Source of the DNA: Thermoleophilia bacterium
GTDB lineage: Bacteria > Actinomycetota > Thermoleophilia > BMS3ABIN01
DNA length: 32,834 bases
Reading direction: 5' to 3'
NCBI GenBank assembly: GCA_014859345.1
Contig: JACUUL010000022.1
Span: forward strand, 1 to 32,834
Numbering within the stretch: position 1 is the first letter of the stretch; each line of letters begins with the position of its first letter. Under the pieces are notes generated by a model, which was given only the letters and a program-made list of their open reading frames with translations, had not been told where the DNA came from and did not search any database. Position numbers and translations under genes: made by a program. Positions 1-6,764 of this stretch are shown here, piece by piece.

Positions 1-3
1 TTT

Positions 4-79
4 TGGTGGAGGATAGGGGATTCGAACCCCTGACCTTTTGGCTGCCAGCCAAACGCTCTCCCAGCTGAGCTAATCCCCC
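4..79 (-). tRNA. tRNA-Ala (anticodon GGC)
   Basis: On the minus strand these 76 nt fold into a full cloverleaf with an encoded CCA end. The acceptor stem GGGGGAT/ATCCTCC contains the G3:U70 wobble pair that is the identity element for alanyl-tRNA synthetase. The D arm carries GCTC...GAGC with AGCTGGGA in the loop. The anticodon stem TTTGG/CCAAA holds the loop CTGGCAG, so the anticodon is GGC and it reads GCC and GCU codons. The T arm has the standard GGTTCGAATCC core. Assigned from the structure seen directly. Confidence 0.97.
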
Positions 80-81
80 AC

Positions 82-111
82 GACAGAAAAACTGTCAGAA
101 GCGGGCGCTTC
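82..111 (-). terminator. Possible terminator-like tandem hairpins between the glycosyltransferase gene and tRNA-Ala
   Basis: Two small inverted repeats lie here: GACAG/CTGTC around five A's (82-96) and GAAGCG/CGCTTC around GG (98-111). Read on the minus strand, the GC-rich hairpin comes first and is followed after six bases by five T's, which is terminator-like but weak. It could end the transcript of the methyltransferase/glycosyltransferase pair. Function is inferred from shape only. Confidence 0.3.
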
Positions 112-194
112 CGACTTAATGATTATAGATATGGGCTTCTTTGCCTGCAAGCCGAAGACGTTCCGTTTATCTTCCCCGGAAGACGGCGGTTGCC

Positions 195-1823
195 TTAACG
201 AGGGAATCTGTAAACTATCAATTCCTCGTCCGTCCCCTGCCCGGAATGATACACAGGTTCCAGCCGGTCGAGGTAAGGATTGTCGGTGTCCAGGAGCGGC
301 CTGAGCTGAGGCCTCAGCTCGTCCGTGATTCCCCGGTGTATCACCAGACAGTCGGCGCCGTGGCGCTCCCCGTAATCCAGCGTCTCCTCAATCGAGGCAT
401 ATGGCATAACAAGCTGCGAGCCGCCGGCGTACCAGGCGCTCGACGCTTCCCGGCTCATCACCACCGGCTCTTCGATACCCAGCTCGGCTATCCGCTCCCC
501 CGCCTGCCTGAATTCAAGTGGATAATCGGTCCGGGCAACGCCCCACAGGGACATCACCACCAGCGGCGCCAGCAGCAGCGTTCCCACCGCCGCCTGTACC
601 TGCCACTTGCGCCGGGCATCACCGCTCTTCCAGCCGGCCATCTCCTCCATGCTCTGGATGCCCCATTCTTCGAGATAAAGCCAGCCCTTGGCCGCGCCCA
701 GCATGACGATCCCCAGGTAGGGAATCGCGAACCGCGTGTCTCCCCAGACAACCGGCAGCACTATCAGGGGCGCCAGGGCCAGCGTGAAATAGCCATATTT
801 GAGCGCTTCCCGGCGGGTCCACGCGAACCTGAAAATTCCCAGGCCGATAAGGGGCAGCAGCCAGACCGGCACCAGACTGTTTATGTTTCGGATGAAGACA
901 TTGTAATCACGTTGTAGCGCCGCCTTGGCAAAACGTCCAGGGCTATCGGCAAAGCTGGTGAAGATGCCGTTTCCGTCGCGTACCTCGTTCAGCCTCAGTT
1001 CGCCCGCGGGCGTCAGCGCATAGTGATCCTGCTCCCGCTTGAGCGATCCAGCCGTCAATTTGTTGACGGCCGCGTGAATCTGATCCGTGGGCCGGTCGCT
1101 CAGGGTAAAGGCTCCATTTTGCCAGGTCATGAACACGACATTTGGGATGGCGAAAATCAGGAACATGAGCAGGAAATGGACGGCGGCCTTGTTGGCGTAA
1201 TTGGCCAGCTCCTGCCTCAGTCCCACGATCACGAGCAGGGGCAGCAGGACTACCAGGTAATAAAGCGCCGACGGGTCGACGAGATATGCAATCCCCAGCG
1301 ACGTGCCGGAAAGCATGCCGCACAGGCACCGTTTGGTGAACAACATCCGGTAGCCGAAGAAGAGGGCGCACATCAGCCAGAAAGCAAACAGGCTCTGCCC
1401 GTCTATGAGACTGCCGCTGGCCACCAGCGGAGGCAGGACCGCAACCAGGGCCGTAGCCCGCCGCGCCACTCGTTTGTTCCACATGACCTTGCCGAAAAGA
1501 TAGGTGGGCAAAACCAGCAGCGCGCCGAAAAGAACCGAGACCGCATATGCGGCCGCCGTCGTGCTGCGGAGAGCAACCGCAAACGAAGCGGTCACCAGCG
1601 GGTACAGGATGGAGTAGTGAGTGGTGGTTGTCCCGGTGATGTCGTAGGGAGCCTTGCCGAGCAGCAGATTCTCCGCCATGCTGAGGAAGGAAGCCTCATC
1701 GAAACGGATCATTTCCCGGAAAAAAACAGAAATTATCCTCAATGTCAACGCCAGCAGAAAAATAACCAGAAGCCAGAAAATCTCGGGGTTAATTTTCTTC
1801 ATTTTGTCAGCGGCCAACTTCAT
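195..1823 (-). CDS. GT-C family membrane glycosyltransferase (GT39/ArnT/PMT-like)
   Basis: A 542-aa polytopic membrane protein. After a first TM helix (about residues 13-33) comes an acidic RFDEASF segment, the position of the DE/DD motif in the first extracytoplasmic loop of GT-C enzymes such as dolichyl-phosphate-mannose protein mannosyltransferase and ArnT. Many hydrophobic helices follow to about residue 430, then a soluble C-terminal domain of about 100 residues. The family uses polyprenyl-phosphate-linked sugars on the outer membrane face; donor and acceptor cannot be told from sequence. Start: ATG at 1823, four bases after the methyltransferase stop; a second Met codon at 1802 is an alternative. 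The spacing suggests co-transcription with the methyltransferase. Confidence 0.8.
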   Translation of the reverse strand: MKLAADKMKKINPEIFWLLVIFLLALTLRIISVFFREMIRFDEASFLSMAENLLLGKAPYDITGTTTTHYSILYPLVTASFAVALRSTTAAAYAVSVLFGALLVLPTYLFGKVMWNKRVARRATALVAVLPPLVASGSLIDGQSLFAFWLMCALFFGYRMLFTKRCLCGMLSGTSLGIAYLVDPSALYYLVVLLPLLVIVGLRQELANYANKAAVHFLLMFLIFAIPNVVFMTWQNGAFTLSDRPTDQIHAAVNKLTAGSLKREQDHYALTPAGELRLNEVRDGNGIFTSFADSPGRFAKAALQRDYNVFIRNINSLVPVWLLPLIGLGIFRFAWTRREALKYGYFTLALAPLIVLPVVWGDTRFAIPYLGIVMLGAAKGWLYLEEWGIQSMEEMAGWKSGDARRKWQVQAAVGTLLLAPLVVMSLWGVARTDYPLEFRQAGERIAELGIEEPVVMSREASSAWYAGGSQLVMPYASIEETLDYGERHGADCLVIHRGITDELRPQLRPLLDTDNPYLDRLEPVYHSGQGTDEELIVYRFPR

Positions 1824-1827
1824 AGGA

Positions 1828-2442
1828 TTAATCTGACCGGCATTCCATGATAATTAGCGTATAGGGTATTTTGAGTGCGTTATCTGAAATTTCAGTTTTT
1901 ACGCCAGAAAAATGATATTTGGCAAGCTTTATATATTCTTGTTTGGTCCTGACAAATTTGCCTCTGTCCAGCCTTAAAACAAATTTAGCGACCAGCCGCT
2001 GGTTTTTCGTAAAACAACCGTCAAGCGTTACCAACTTTCCGCCCTTGATTAACATCGCTTTTGCCAGCTCAAAAAGAGAGATCGCCTGGTCGTCAGCCAG
2101 ATGGTGCAAAATTCCGGTCGCCAGCACTACATTAAAGGAATTGGTTTCTACCAGAGTATTTTTTAATAGATCAGCACCGACTTCCTGACAGAAGAAATTT
2201 CCGCGGTTTTTGAACTGTTTTTTCGCTGACCTGATATAGTTTTCATTGTTATCGAATCCCGTGTATTGAACATCTGCGGGCAGATATCTGAGGATATCAG
2301 CCGGCCCGCAGCCGATATCAAGTATTTTGTCGCCGGCTTTCAGTTCAAGTTTCTCAACCAAATCTTTCCTGGCTTTCCCAGCGCCAGTCAAATGCTGAAA
2401 GGTTGTGTATATGGCAGCTCTATGGAGTAAAAATTCCCGCAT
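1828..2442 (-). CDS. Class I SAM-dependent methyltransferase, AT-rich
   Basis: About 204 aa. Motif I is ILDIGCGPAD near residues 40-49. A glycine-free acidic strand end (GFDNNE) follows as motif II, and LATGILHHLADD looks like the post-I/motif III region of small-molecule methyltransferases (Methyltransf_11/25 type). Substrate unknown. The frame opens at a GTG at 2469, but the ATG at 2442 has AGGGA just upstream and is preferred. The gene is visibly poorer in G and C than everything around it, with many AAA, TTT and ATT codons, suggesting recent acquisition. It lies four bases before the glycosyltransferase and probably forms a two-gene operon with it, perhaps for a surface glycan or lipid-linked sugar. 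Confidence 0.82.
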   Translation of the reverse strand: MREFLLHRAAIYTTFQHLTGAGKARKDLVEKLELKAGDKILDIGCGPADILRYLPADVQYTGFDNNENYIRSAKKQFKNRGNFFCQEVGADLLKNTLVETNSFNVVLATGILHHLADDQAISLFELAKAMLIKGGKLVTLDGCFTKNQRLVAKFVLRLDRGKFVRTKQEYIKLAKYHFSGVKTEISDNALKIPYTLIIMECRSD

Positions 2443-2567
2443 TATACTTCCCTGCTTCTTAACAATCACAAATCATGATCACAAAATCTTTTCTTCCTCG
2501 GTCAACAATGAGCATTCTCGTGAACGTTAAGGCTGTTTTTGGTGTATCAGTTCGCTCCCGGCAGCTA

Positions 2568-2596
2568 TTGCCAAATAGGTCAGGGCGCATTAATAT
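2568..2596 (+). promoter_or_regulatory. Sigma-70-like promoter for the 44-aa membrane peptide
   Basis: TTGCCA (5 of 6 to consensus), a 17-bp spacer and TAATAT (4 of 6). The predicted transcript would begin about 30 bases before the start codon at 2635. Nothing else on the plus strand is close enough to use it, which supports the small gene as real. Confidence 0.5.
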
Positions 2597-2634
2597 ATCA
2601 GAACTGCTTCAACCAGAAGACGAGGTGAATCTCG

Positions 2635-2769
2635 ATGGAATCAATGGAGATCTTCGAAGCCTTTACCGTCGTGGGTTTTGGCATCGTGCTCATCATTTTC
2701 GTCATTGGGGAGCTCATCATCACCTGGCGGCGTGAGTTGAGCCGTGGCCGCTGCAAAATTCGCCGTTAG
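2635..2769 (+). CDS. Small single-TM membrane protein (44 aa)
   Basis: A 44-residue ORF beginning MESMEIFEAF, then a hydrophobic helix of about 20 residues (roughly 11-30) and a basic tail (WRRELSRGRCKIRR), which predicts an N-out/C-in topology. GAGGTG lies seven bases before the ATG, and a promoter-like sequence sits 39 bases further up. It is convergent with the cytochrome b6 subunit-IV-like gene, with 16 bases between stops. I do not recognise a family. Given its place next to a b6-type complex, an accessory small subunit (compare the tiny Pet subunits of b6f) is conceivable, but there is no sequence similarity to claim that. Confidence 0.55.
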   Translation: MESMEIFEAFTVVGFGIVLIIFVIGELIITWRRELSRGRCKIRR

Positions 2770-2785
2770 CCCCCACTTAATCTTC

Positions 2786-3208
2786 CTACTCGAATCCCAG
2801 GTACGCCAGCAAGGACAGGAACACCGCCGTCAACACTCCCAGCGCGCCGATCGTATGAACCACCAGCCTGCCGTAAGTGTACTTTGAATACCAATTGTAC
2901 GTAAGCGGAAACAGCATGAGCAATGGCGGGAAGATCAGGAACGAAAAAATGATTCCCGCGTCCTTGGGCACGTACTTAAGAATCTGAAATACGGCCAGAA
3001 AGTACCATTCCGGCTTGATTCCCGGAGGTGTCCTCAACGGGTCGGCCGGCTCTCCCATGGGCATGGGCATCAGCGTGGCCAGGAACCACAGGATCGCAGC
3101 CACCAGCGCCATGACCGACATCTCCTTTACGAAATGGTCGGGAAAGAAAGGAACCCCGCCCTTCTGGTGTTCCTCCGGCGAAGTCTCGCGCCGCTCAGGT
3201 TGATTCAT
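2786..3208 (-). CDS. Cytochrome b6f subunit IV-like / C-terminal cytochrome b half
   Basis: About 140 aa with three predicted TM helices. It carries PPGIKPEWYFL, containing the PEWY quinol-oxidation (Qo) site motif of cytochrome b C-terminal halves. With the separate b6 gene upstream this is a split cytochrome b, as in b6f and menaquinol:cytochrome c complexes. The frame opens at 3223, but that ATG is part of the ribosome binding site (AGGAG) seven bases before the ATG at 3208, so translation should begin at MNQPERRET. It is the last gene of the c7-Rieske-b6-IV operon. Confidence 0.93.
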   Translation of the reverse strand: MNQPERRETSPEEHQKGGVPFFPDHFVKEMSVMALVAAILWFLATLMPMPMGEPADPLRTPPGIKPEWYFLAVFQILKYVPKDAGIIFSFLIFPPLLMLFPLTYNWYSKYTYGRLVVHTIGALGVLTAVFLSLLAYLGFE

Positions 3209-3233
3209 GTTATCGCTCCTCATACACCCGCCC

Positions 3234-3890
3234 CTATAACGGCTCGGAGATGCCCTGCTTGCGAATCATCACGAAATGAAGCACCAGGAACAACGACAGG
3301 ACAACCGGCAGAATTATCACGTGAATCGTGTAAAACCTGGTAAGGGTGGCATCTGATATCCTCTCCCCGCCCATAAGAAATACCTGCACGTAAGAGCCCA
3401 CGAACGGCATGGCGCCGGCGATCTCGGTGCCGACCTTGGTGGCCCAGTATGCAAGCTGGTTCATCGGCAGCAGATAGCCCGAGAAGCCGAAAGTGATGGT
3501 CATAAAGAACAGGAGCACGCCAGTGAGCCAGTTCATTTCCCGGGGCGGCCGGTAGGCTCCGTGAAAGAAGACCCTGAGCATGTGGATGATCACCATGATG
3601 ATCATGATGTTGGCCGTCCAGGCATGAAGGCTCCGCACGATCGCCCCGTAGGGAACTTCTTCCATGATGAAGAGGACGCTGCTGTAGGCGTCATCCATGG
3701 TAGGCTGATAATAAAAAGCCAGCAGGATGCCTGTGAAGGCCTGGATCAGAAAGCATAGAAATGTGATGCCGCCGAAGCAATAGAGCCAGTTGACATGATC
3801 TGGTACATTGTGGTCAGCAAACTCCCTGAGCACCCGCCGCATCTCAAAGCGCTCGTCAAAGAAATCACCAATCGCTTTAAAGGGCCTCAT
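3234..3890 (-). CDS. Cytochrome b6-type subunit, dihaem
   Basis: 218 aa, four TM helices. Haem ligands are His89 and His103 on the second helix and His190 and His205 on the fourth; the 15-residue step of the second pair is the b6 spacing rather than the mitochondrial b spacing. Cys38 in NWLYCFGG matches the cysteine that binds the extra haem c-n/c-i in b6f and Bacillus-type complexes. It transfers electrons from quinol across the membrane with the PEWY subunit and the Rieske protein. Its start overlaps the Rieske stop by four bases (ATGA), so the two are translationally coupled. Confidence 0.95.
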   Translation of the reverse strand: MRPFKAIGDFFDERFEMRRVLREFADHNVPDHVNWLYCFGGITFLCFLIQAFTGILLAFYYQPTMDDAYSSVLFIMEEVPYGAIVRSLHAWTANIMIIMVIIHMLRVFFHGAYRPPREMNWLTGVLLFFMTITFGFSGYLLPMNQLAYWATKVGTEIAGAMPFVGSYVQVFLMGGERISDATLTRFYTIHVIILPVVLSLFLVLHFVMIRKQGISEPL

Positions 3891-4363
3891 GATTCGATCC
3901 CTTCCACAAATATGCCCCCGTTCTCGACAGCGATTGTGAACCTGTTCAGCGGCCGTGGCGGCGGTCCGGAGATCACTTCCCCGTCCTCGTCAAAAAAGCC
4001 CGCGTGGCATGGACATTTGAATTCACGGTCTATGGCGTCCCATCTGACTATGCAGCCCAGATGCGTGCATACCAGCGAGAAGGCGGCAAAACTCCCGTCC
4101 TGCTTCTGAATCAGCATGCCGGGCACCTCCTGGTATTCGAACCGCACGCCCTCGGGCGTGATATCCTCGACGCTGGCCAGCCGCAGCCGTTCAAAAACCG
4201 GCCCTGTCACAACCGGGTAGGCAAACCGCACGAGCGGCGCCAGAAAAGCCCCCAGTCCAATGGCGCTGGCTGCCGCGAACAGCGTGGTAAGGAAACGGCG
4301 GCGGGTGATCTGCGCCCGCGACTCCTCCTTTTGCTTCTCTTCGATAGTGGTTTGATCACTCAC
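3887..4363 (-). CDS. Rieske 2Fe-2S protein of the quinol:cytochrome c complex
   Basis: About 158 aa. The cluster motifs are CTHLGC and CPCHAGFF, with the two Cys and two His ligands present, and a GPPPRPL segment follows as in respiratory Rieske proteins. The N-terminus has RRRFLTT and a single hydrophobic segment, a Tat-type membrane anchor. The frame extends to 4393, but AAGGAG lies just before a GTG at 4363 which overlaps the upstream cytochrome stop as GTGAGTGA, so that start is preferred. It sits between the multihaem cytochrome and b6 genes, in the order in which electrons would be passed around the Rieske centre. Confidence 0.95.
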   Translation of the reverse strand: MSDQTTIEEKQKEESRAQITRRRFLTTLFAAASAIGLGAFLAPLVRFAYPVVTGPVFERLRLASVEDITPEGVRFEYQEVPGMLIQKQDGSFAAFSLVCTHLGCIVRWDAIDREFKCPCHAGFFDEDGEVISGPPPRPLNRFTIAVENGGIFVEGIES

Positions 4364-5534
4364 GTCCGGACAATCTCCTTCGTCGGGGTACAAGCACTCC
4401 CTGGTGGAACAGGAATATCAACAGGCTGGCGCTGGCCAGCATATAAGCGATCCAGAGCGTGGCCGGCCCTATCTGGCGCGCTCCGGTCTCTACCTGCAAG
4501 ACGTCGGTAAAGAGCTTATATACGGCATAAACATTGGTAGCCAGCACCGCGGCAGCGGCAATCAGTGCCGGCCAGCCCTCGAACAAGAACCGTTTGGCCT
4601 TGGGATAGGGCAATATTGTTACAAGGAAGATACCGATCACCAGGCCGAACATGGCCAGAGGGAACGCGCTGGTCCGCTGGGTCTCAGGCGTGGCGGCGAA
4701 CAGGGGCTCGGACGGAAAGTGGCAACTCTTGCAGGTTCTGTCAACAGTCGGCTCCTGGTGGCATACCAGGCAGGTATCCCTTTCTATCGCGTCATACATC
4801 ACGCCATCGATGACACCGGGCGCTTTGGATACCCGCCAATGCTGGTTCTTCCAGATCGAGGTGTCTATCTTGGGCACGCCGGGATGTTCCCGGCCCGATA
4901 GCGGAATCTCGCCAAACAGGATAGGCGCGATATCCCCGGCGTGGCAACTGCCACAAAATTCAGGCGTATTGTCAGCCTGGGGCCTGCCCTGGATGAGGTC
5001 AGTGCCGTGCACCACCGCCGAGTGGCATTCAGCGCAGGAAATTTGCGCGTCCACCACGTGGAAATCATGCGGAAACCCGATTACATTCTCCGGCCTTTCC
5101 GTATCCGTAACGATAATCCTGGGATACGATGGATGTTCGCGGTCGACGACGTTGGTGCTGTCCTCGAAGTTGGGACGCGGGTCGCTCCCGTGACATTCCA
5201 GGCATGAGGTGCTCGTAAGAAGCTCTGCCGAGGGCGGCGGCGTCTCGTACCTGTGTATCGCGAACTCGGTCAGCTTCATGAGGGAATAGATCTTGCCGCG
5301 AGTGAAACCGATGACCCCGGGTTCGAAATGACAGTCTATGCAGGTTACGCTTCGATCGCCGCTTAGGCCGCCCCCCATAAGGGACTGGCTCCAGGTTTCC
5401 ACATAAGGCTCGATTATATGACAGCTACTGCAAAAACCGGGCCTGTTAGTGTAATCGATCCCCCAGACTGTGACCCCGACTATCGCCACCAGCAGCACGG
5501 CCAGTGCCACGGCCAGAATGGACCTGCCGTTCAA
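4356..5534 (-). CDS. Seven-haem membrane cytochrome c (NapC/NirT-like N-terminus) replacing cytochrome f/c1
   Basis: 392 aa. An N-terminal anchor helix (about 5-25) is followed by seven CxxCH motifs at residues 35-39, 65-69, 111-115, 167-171, 194-198, 255-259 and 268-272. Three more TM helices follow (about 289-309, 320-342, 357-377) and then a basic C-terminus. The N-terminal part resembles NapC/NirT/NrfH quinol-dehydrogenase cytochromes. It is the first gene of an operon with Rieske, b6 and subunit IV, and no cytochrome f or c1 gene is present, so it probably receives electrons from the Rieske protein. The start is TTG at 5534 with GGGGA upstream; the earlier ATG frame is closed. The three C-terminal helices are unusual for the family. 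Confidence 0.88.
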   Translation of the reverse strand: MNGRSILAVALAVLLVAIVGVTVWGIDYTNRPGFCSSCHIIEPYVETWSQSLMGGGLSGDRSVTCIDCHFEPGVIGFTRGKIYSLMKLTEFAIHRYETPPPSAELLTSTSCLECHGSDPRPNFEDSTNVVDREHPSYPRIIVTDTERPENVIGFPHDFHVVDAQISCAECHSAVVHGTDLIQGRPQADNTPEFCGSCHAGDIAPILFGEIPLSGREHPGVPKIDTSIWKNQHWRVSKAPGVIDGVMYDAIERDTCLVCHQEPTVDRTCKSCHFPSEPLFAATPETQRTSAFPLAMFGLVIGIFLVTILPYPKAKRFLFEGWPALIAAAAVLATNVYAVYKLFTDVLQVETGARQIGPATLWIAYMLASASLLIFLFHQGVLVPRRRRLSGRE

Positions 5535-5621
5535 ATTATTTCCCCATTCCGTGGTTTAACGTTGATGCAGGATAACACAAGGATTTCTGTGCGCCCAAGT
5601 TCCGGGCCCGCCCGCAGCGAG

Positions 5622-5651
5622 ATTGTATAATTTTTTCACAAACTCTGTCAA
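5622..5651 (-). promoter_or_regulatory. Promoter of the multihaem cytochrome/Rieske/b6 operon
   Basis: Read on the minus strand: TTGACA (consensus), an 18-bp AT-rich spacer, TACAAT (5 of 6). Transcription would begin near 5615, about 80 bases before the TTG start at 5534. It is the best promoter match seen in the window. Confidence 0.65.
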
Positions 5652-5671
5652 TATTATTAATTAAATTATCT

Positions 5672-5700
5672 TTGACTAGTTAATCCGGATACCTTAAGAT
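5672..5700 (+). promoter_or_regulatory. Divergent promoter toward the 45-aa membrane peptide and DUF192 gene
   Basis: TTGACT (5 of 6), a 17-bp spacer and TAAGAT (4 of 6). It lies 20 bases from the minus-strand operon promoter, so one regulator bound in the AT-rich gap could act on both. The transcript would have a leader of about 250 bases before the first start codon. Confidence 0.5.
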
Positions 5701-5959
5701 TGTCTAACCGGGATATTCCGTCACTGTATCGAAGAATAATCCGGCAAGGCCGTGCATTATCAATAACAGGTCCGAGGCTTTCAACGTTTACTGAGTTCCA
5801 CAGGGAAGCCGGAATGCCTGCTTGCACCTGACGCGAACCGGCGTTTATGATTGCTTCAGGTCAGGGTTTTCATTGGGCAGTAACAGTTTTGAACCTGTCT
5901 TGCGGGTGGTATATATGAAATGCGGCAATATTGGTACCCAGGTCAGGAGGTGAGATTAA
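5701..5959 (+). other. Long untranslated leader, no recognised RNA family
   Basis: About 250 bases between the promoter and the GTG at 5960. It is less AT-rich than the promoter region and contains local inverted repeats, but I match it to no riboswitch. Two short ATG frames of 23 and 12 codons (the second ending in the ribosome binding site at TGA) lack good Shine-Dalgarno sequences. Confidence 0.3.
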
Positions 5960-6097
5960 GTGCCAGTCGAAGCCATCATATTCCTGTTTTTCATCCTGGT
6001 ATTGGCGCCCGTAGTTGCGGTGCTGGCGTACTGCGGTATCAGGGGCACTTGTGGTCAAACTGACGATGAGGACCAGGGCGCACGGAAACAGCCATAG
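5960..6097 (+). CDS. Small single-TM membrane protein (45 aa)
   Basis: GTG start preceded at six bases by AGGAGGTGA, a near-perfect ribosome binding site and one of the strongest in the window. The peptide begins MPVEAIIFLF, has one hydrophobic helix (about 5-25), then two cysteines (Cys25 and Cys31) and a hydrophilic acidic/basic tail (TDDEDQGARKQP). No family recognised. It is divergent from the seven-haem cytochrome operon and lies 91 bases before the DUF192 start on the same strand. With the 44-aa peptide at 2635 it brackets the respiratory complex genes; a role as assembly factor or small subunit is a guess. Confidence 0.6.
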   Translation: MPVEAIIFLFFILVLAPVVAVLAYCGIRGTCGQTDDEDQGARKQP

Positions 6098-6188
6098 ACC
6101 GGGTTCTGGCCGGTTTGCCGGCGGAGCGGGCAGTTACCATCCGGGAGTCGCTTGCACGAACGTCCAGATGCAAGGTTTATTCTTCAAA

Positions 6189-6764
6189 ATGATTCGAAAG
6201 GCCGCGGGTTCGCGGCCTTTCGGCGTGCCTGGCGCGTTTATTCTGGCGGCTTCGGCGGTCCTCCTGCTTTCAGGGCCCGCCTGCGGCGGTCAGACCGAGT
6301 CTTCCTCTGCCACCGGCCGGGCCGATGACTATGAGACTCCAAAAGCCTTGTTTTTTCCGGGATCGGGGTCGGAAGAAGATTCGGAGGAGGCAGTGGAGGC
6401 GGCAGCCGGCGCTGCTTCCGAGATCGTTGTTTACCTGGAAGTTGCCCGTACTCAGCAGGAAAAAACACAGGGACTCATGAACCGCGATTATCTGGCTCCA
6501 GACCACGGCATGGTTTTCATATATGATCATCCCGTCCGCGGTTCGTTCTGGATGAAGAACACTTTCATCCCCTTGTCCATCGCTTTCATCTCCGGAAGCG
6601 GCGTGATCCTCGACATCCAGGATATGGAGCCGCATTCTCTTAACCCGCATCAACCGGCAGAAGCATACATGTACGCGGTGGAAATGAACCAGGGCTTTTT
6701 TGCCGAAAAAGGGATCGGCGTAGGCGACCGGGTCAGGTTCGAGAGCATCGACCCCGCTAGCTGA
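6189..6764 (+). CDS. Secreted DUF192 domain protein
   Basis: About 191 aa from the chosen ATG. The N-terminus (MIRKAAGSR..., then a hydrophobic run ending LLLSGPACGG) is a signal peptide, possibly a lipoprotein signal although the lipobox GPAC is imperfect. A low-complexity acidic linker follows, then the DUF192 domain: EVARTQQEKTQGLMNR, MVFIY, SFWMKNTFIPLSIAFI and the C-terminal GFFAEKGIGVGDRV. DUF192 proteins are small beta-barrel proteins, often exported, of unknown biochemical role. The open frame reaches back to 6015, over the 45-aa gene, so a later start is needed. Alternatives are ATG 6168 and GTG 6225, the latter beyond a strong hairpin. Its stop overlaps the 3' end of the convergent sigma factor gene by eight bases. 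Confidence 0.85.
   Translation: MIRKAAGSRPFGVPGAFILAASAVLLLSGPACGGQTESSSATGRADDYETPKALFFPGSGSEEDSEEAVEAAAGAASEIVVYLEVARTQQEKTQGLMNRDYLAPDHGMVFIYDHPVRGSFWMKNTFIPLSIAFISGSGVILDIQDMEPHSLNPHQPAEAYMYAVEMNQGFFAEKGIGVGDRVRFESIDPAS
6195..6222. repeat. Perfect 12-bp inverted repeat at the DUF192 start
   Basis: Arms at 6195-6206 and 6211-6222 are exact reverse complements around a GGTT loop, giving a very stable hairpin three bases after the chosen ATG at 6189. No T run follows on the plus strand, so it is a poor terminator. In mRNA it would interfere with initiation at 6189, which keeps the GTG at 6225 open as an alternative start. Confidence 0.7.

Noticed and set aside
5750-5860. A cobalamin-riboswitch-like string (CAGGGAAGCCGG) in the leader of the 45-aa gene
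   Set aside because: The remaining box sequences, such as the CCCGCCACTGT-like core, are absent, and the downstream genes have no cobalamin link.
6015-6188. N-terminal extension of the DUF192 frame
   Set aside because: It overlaps the 45-aa gene, which has a much better ribosome binding site, and precedes the signal peptide.
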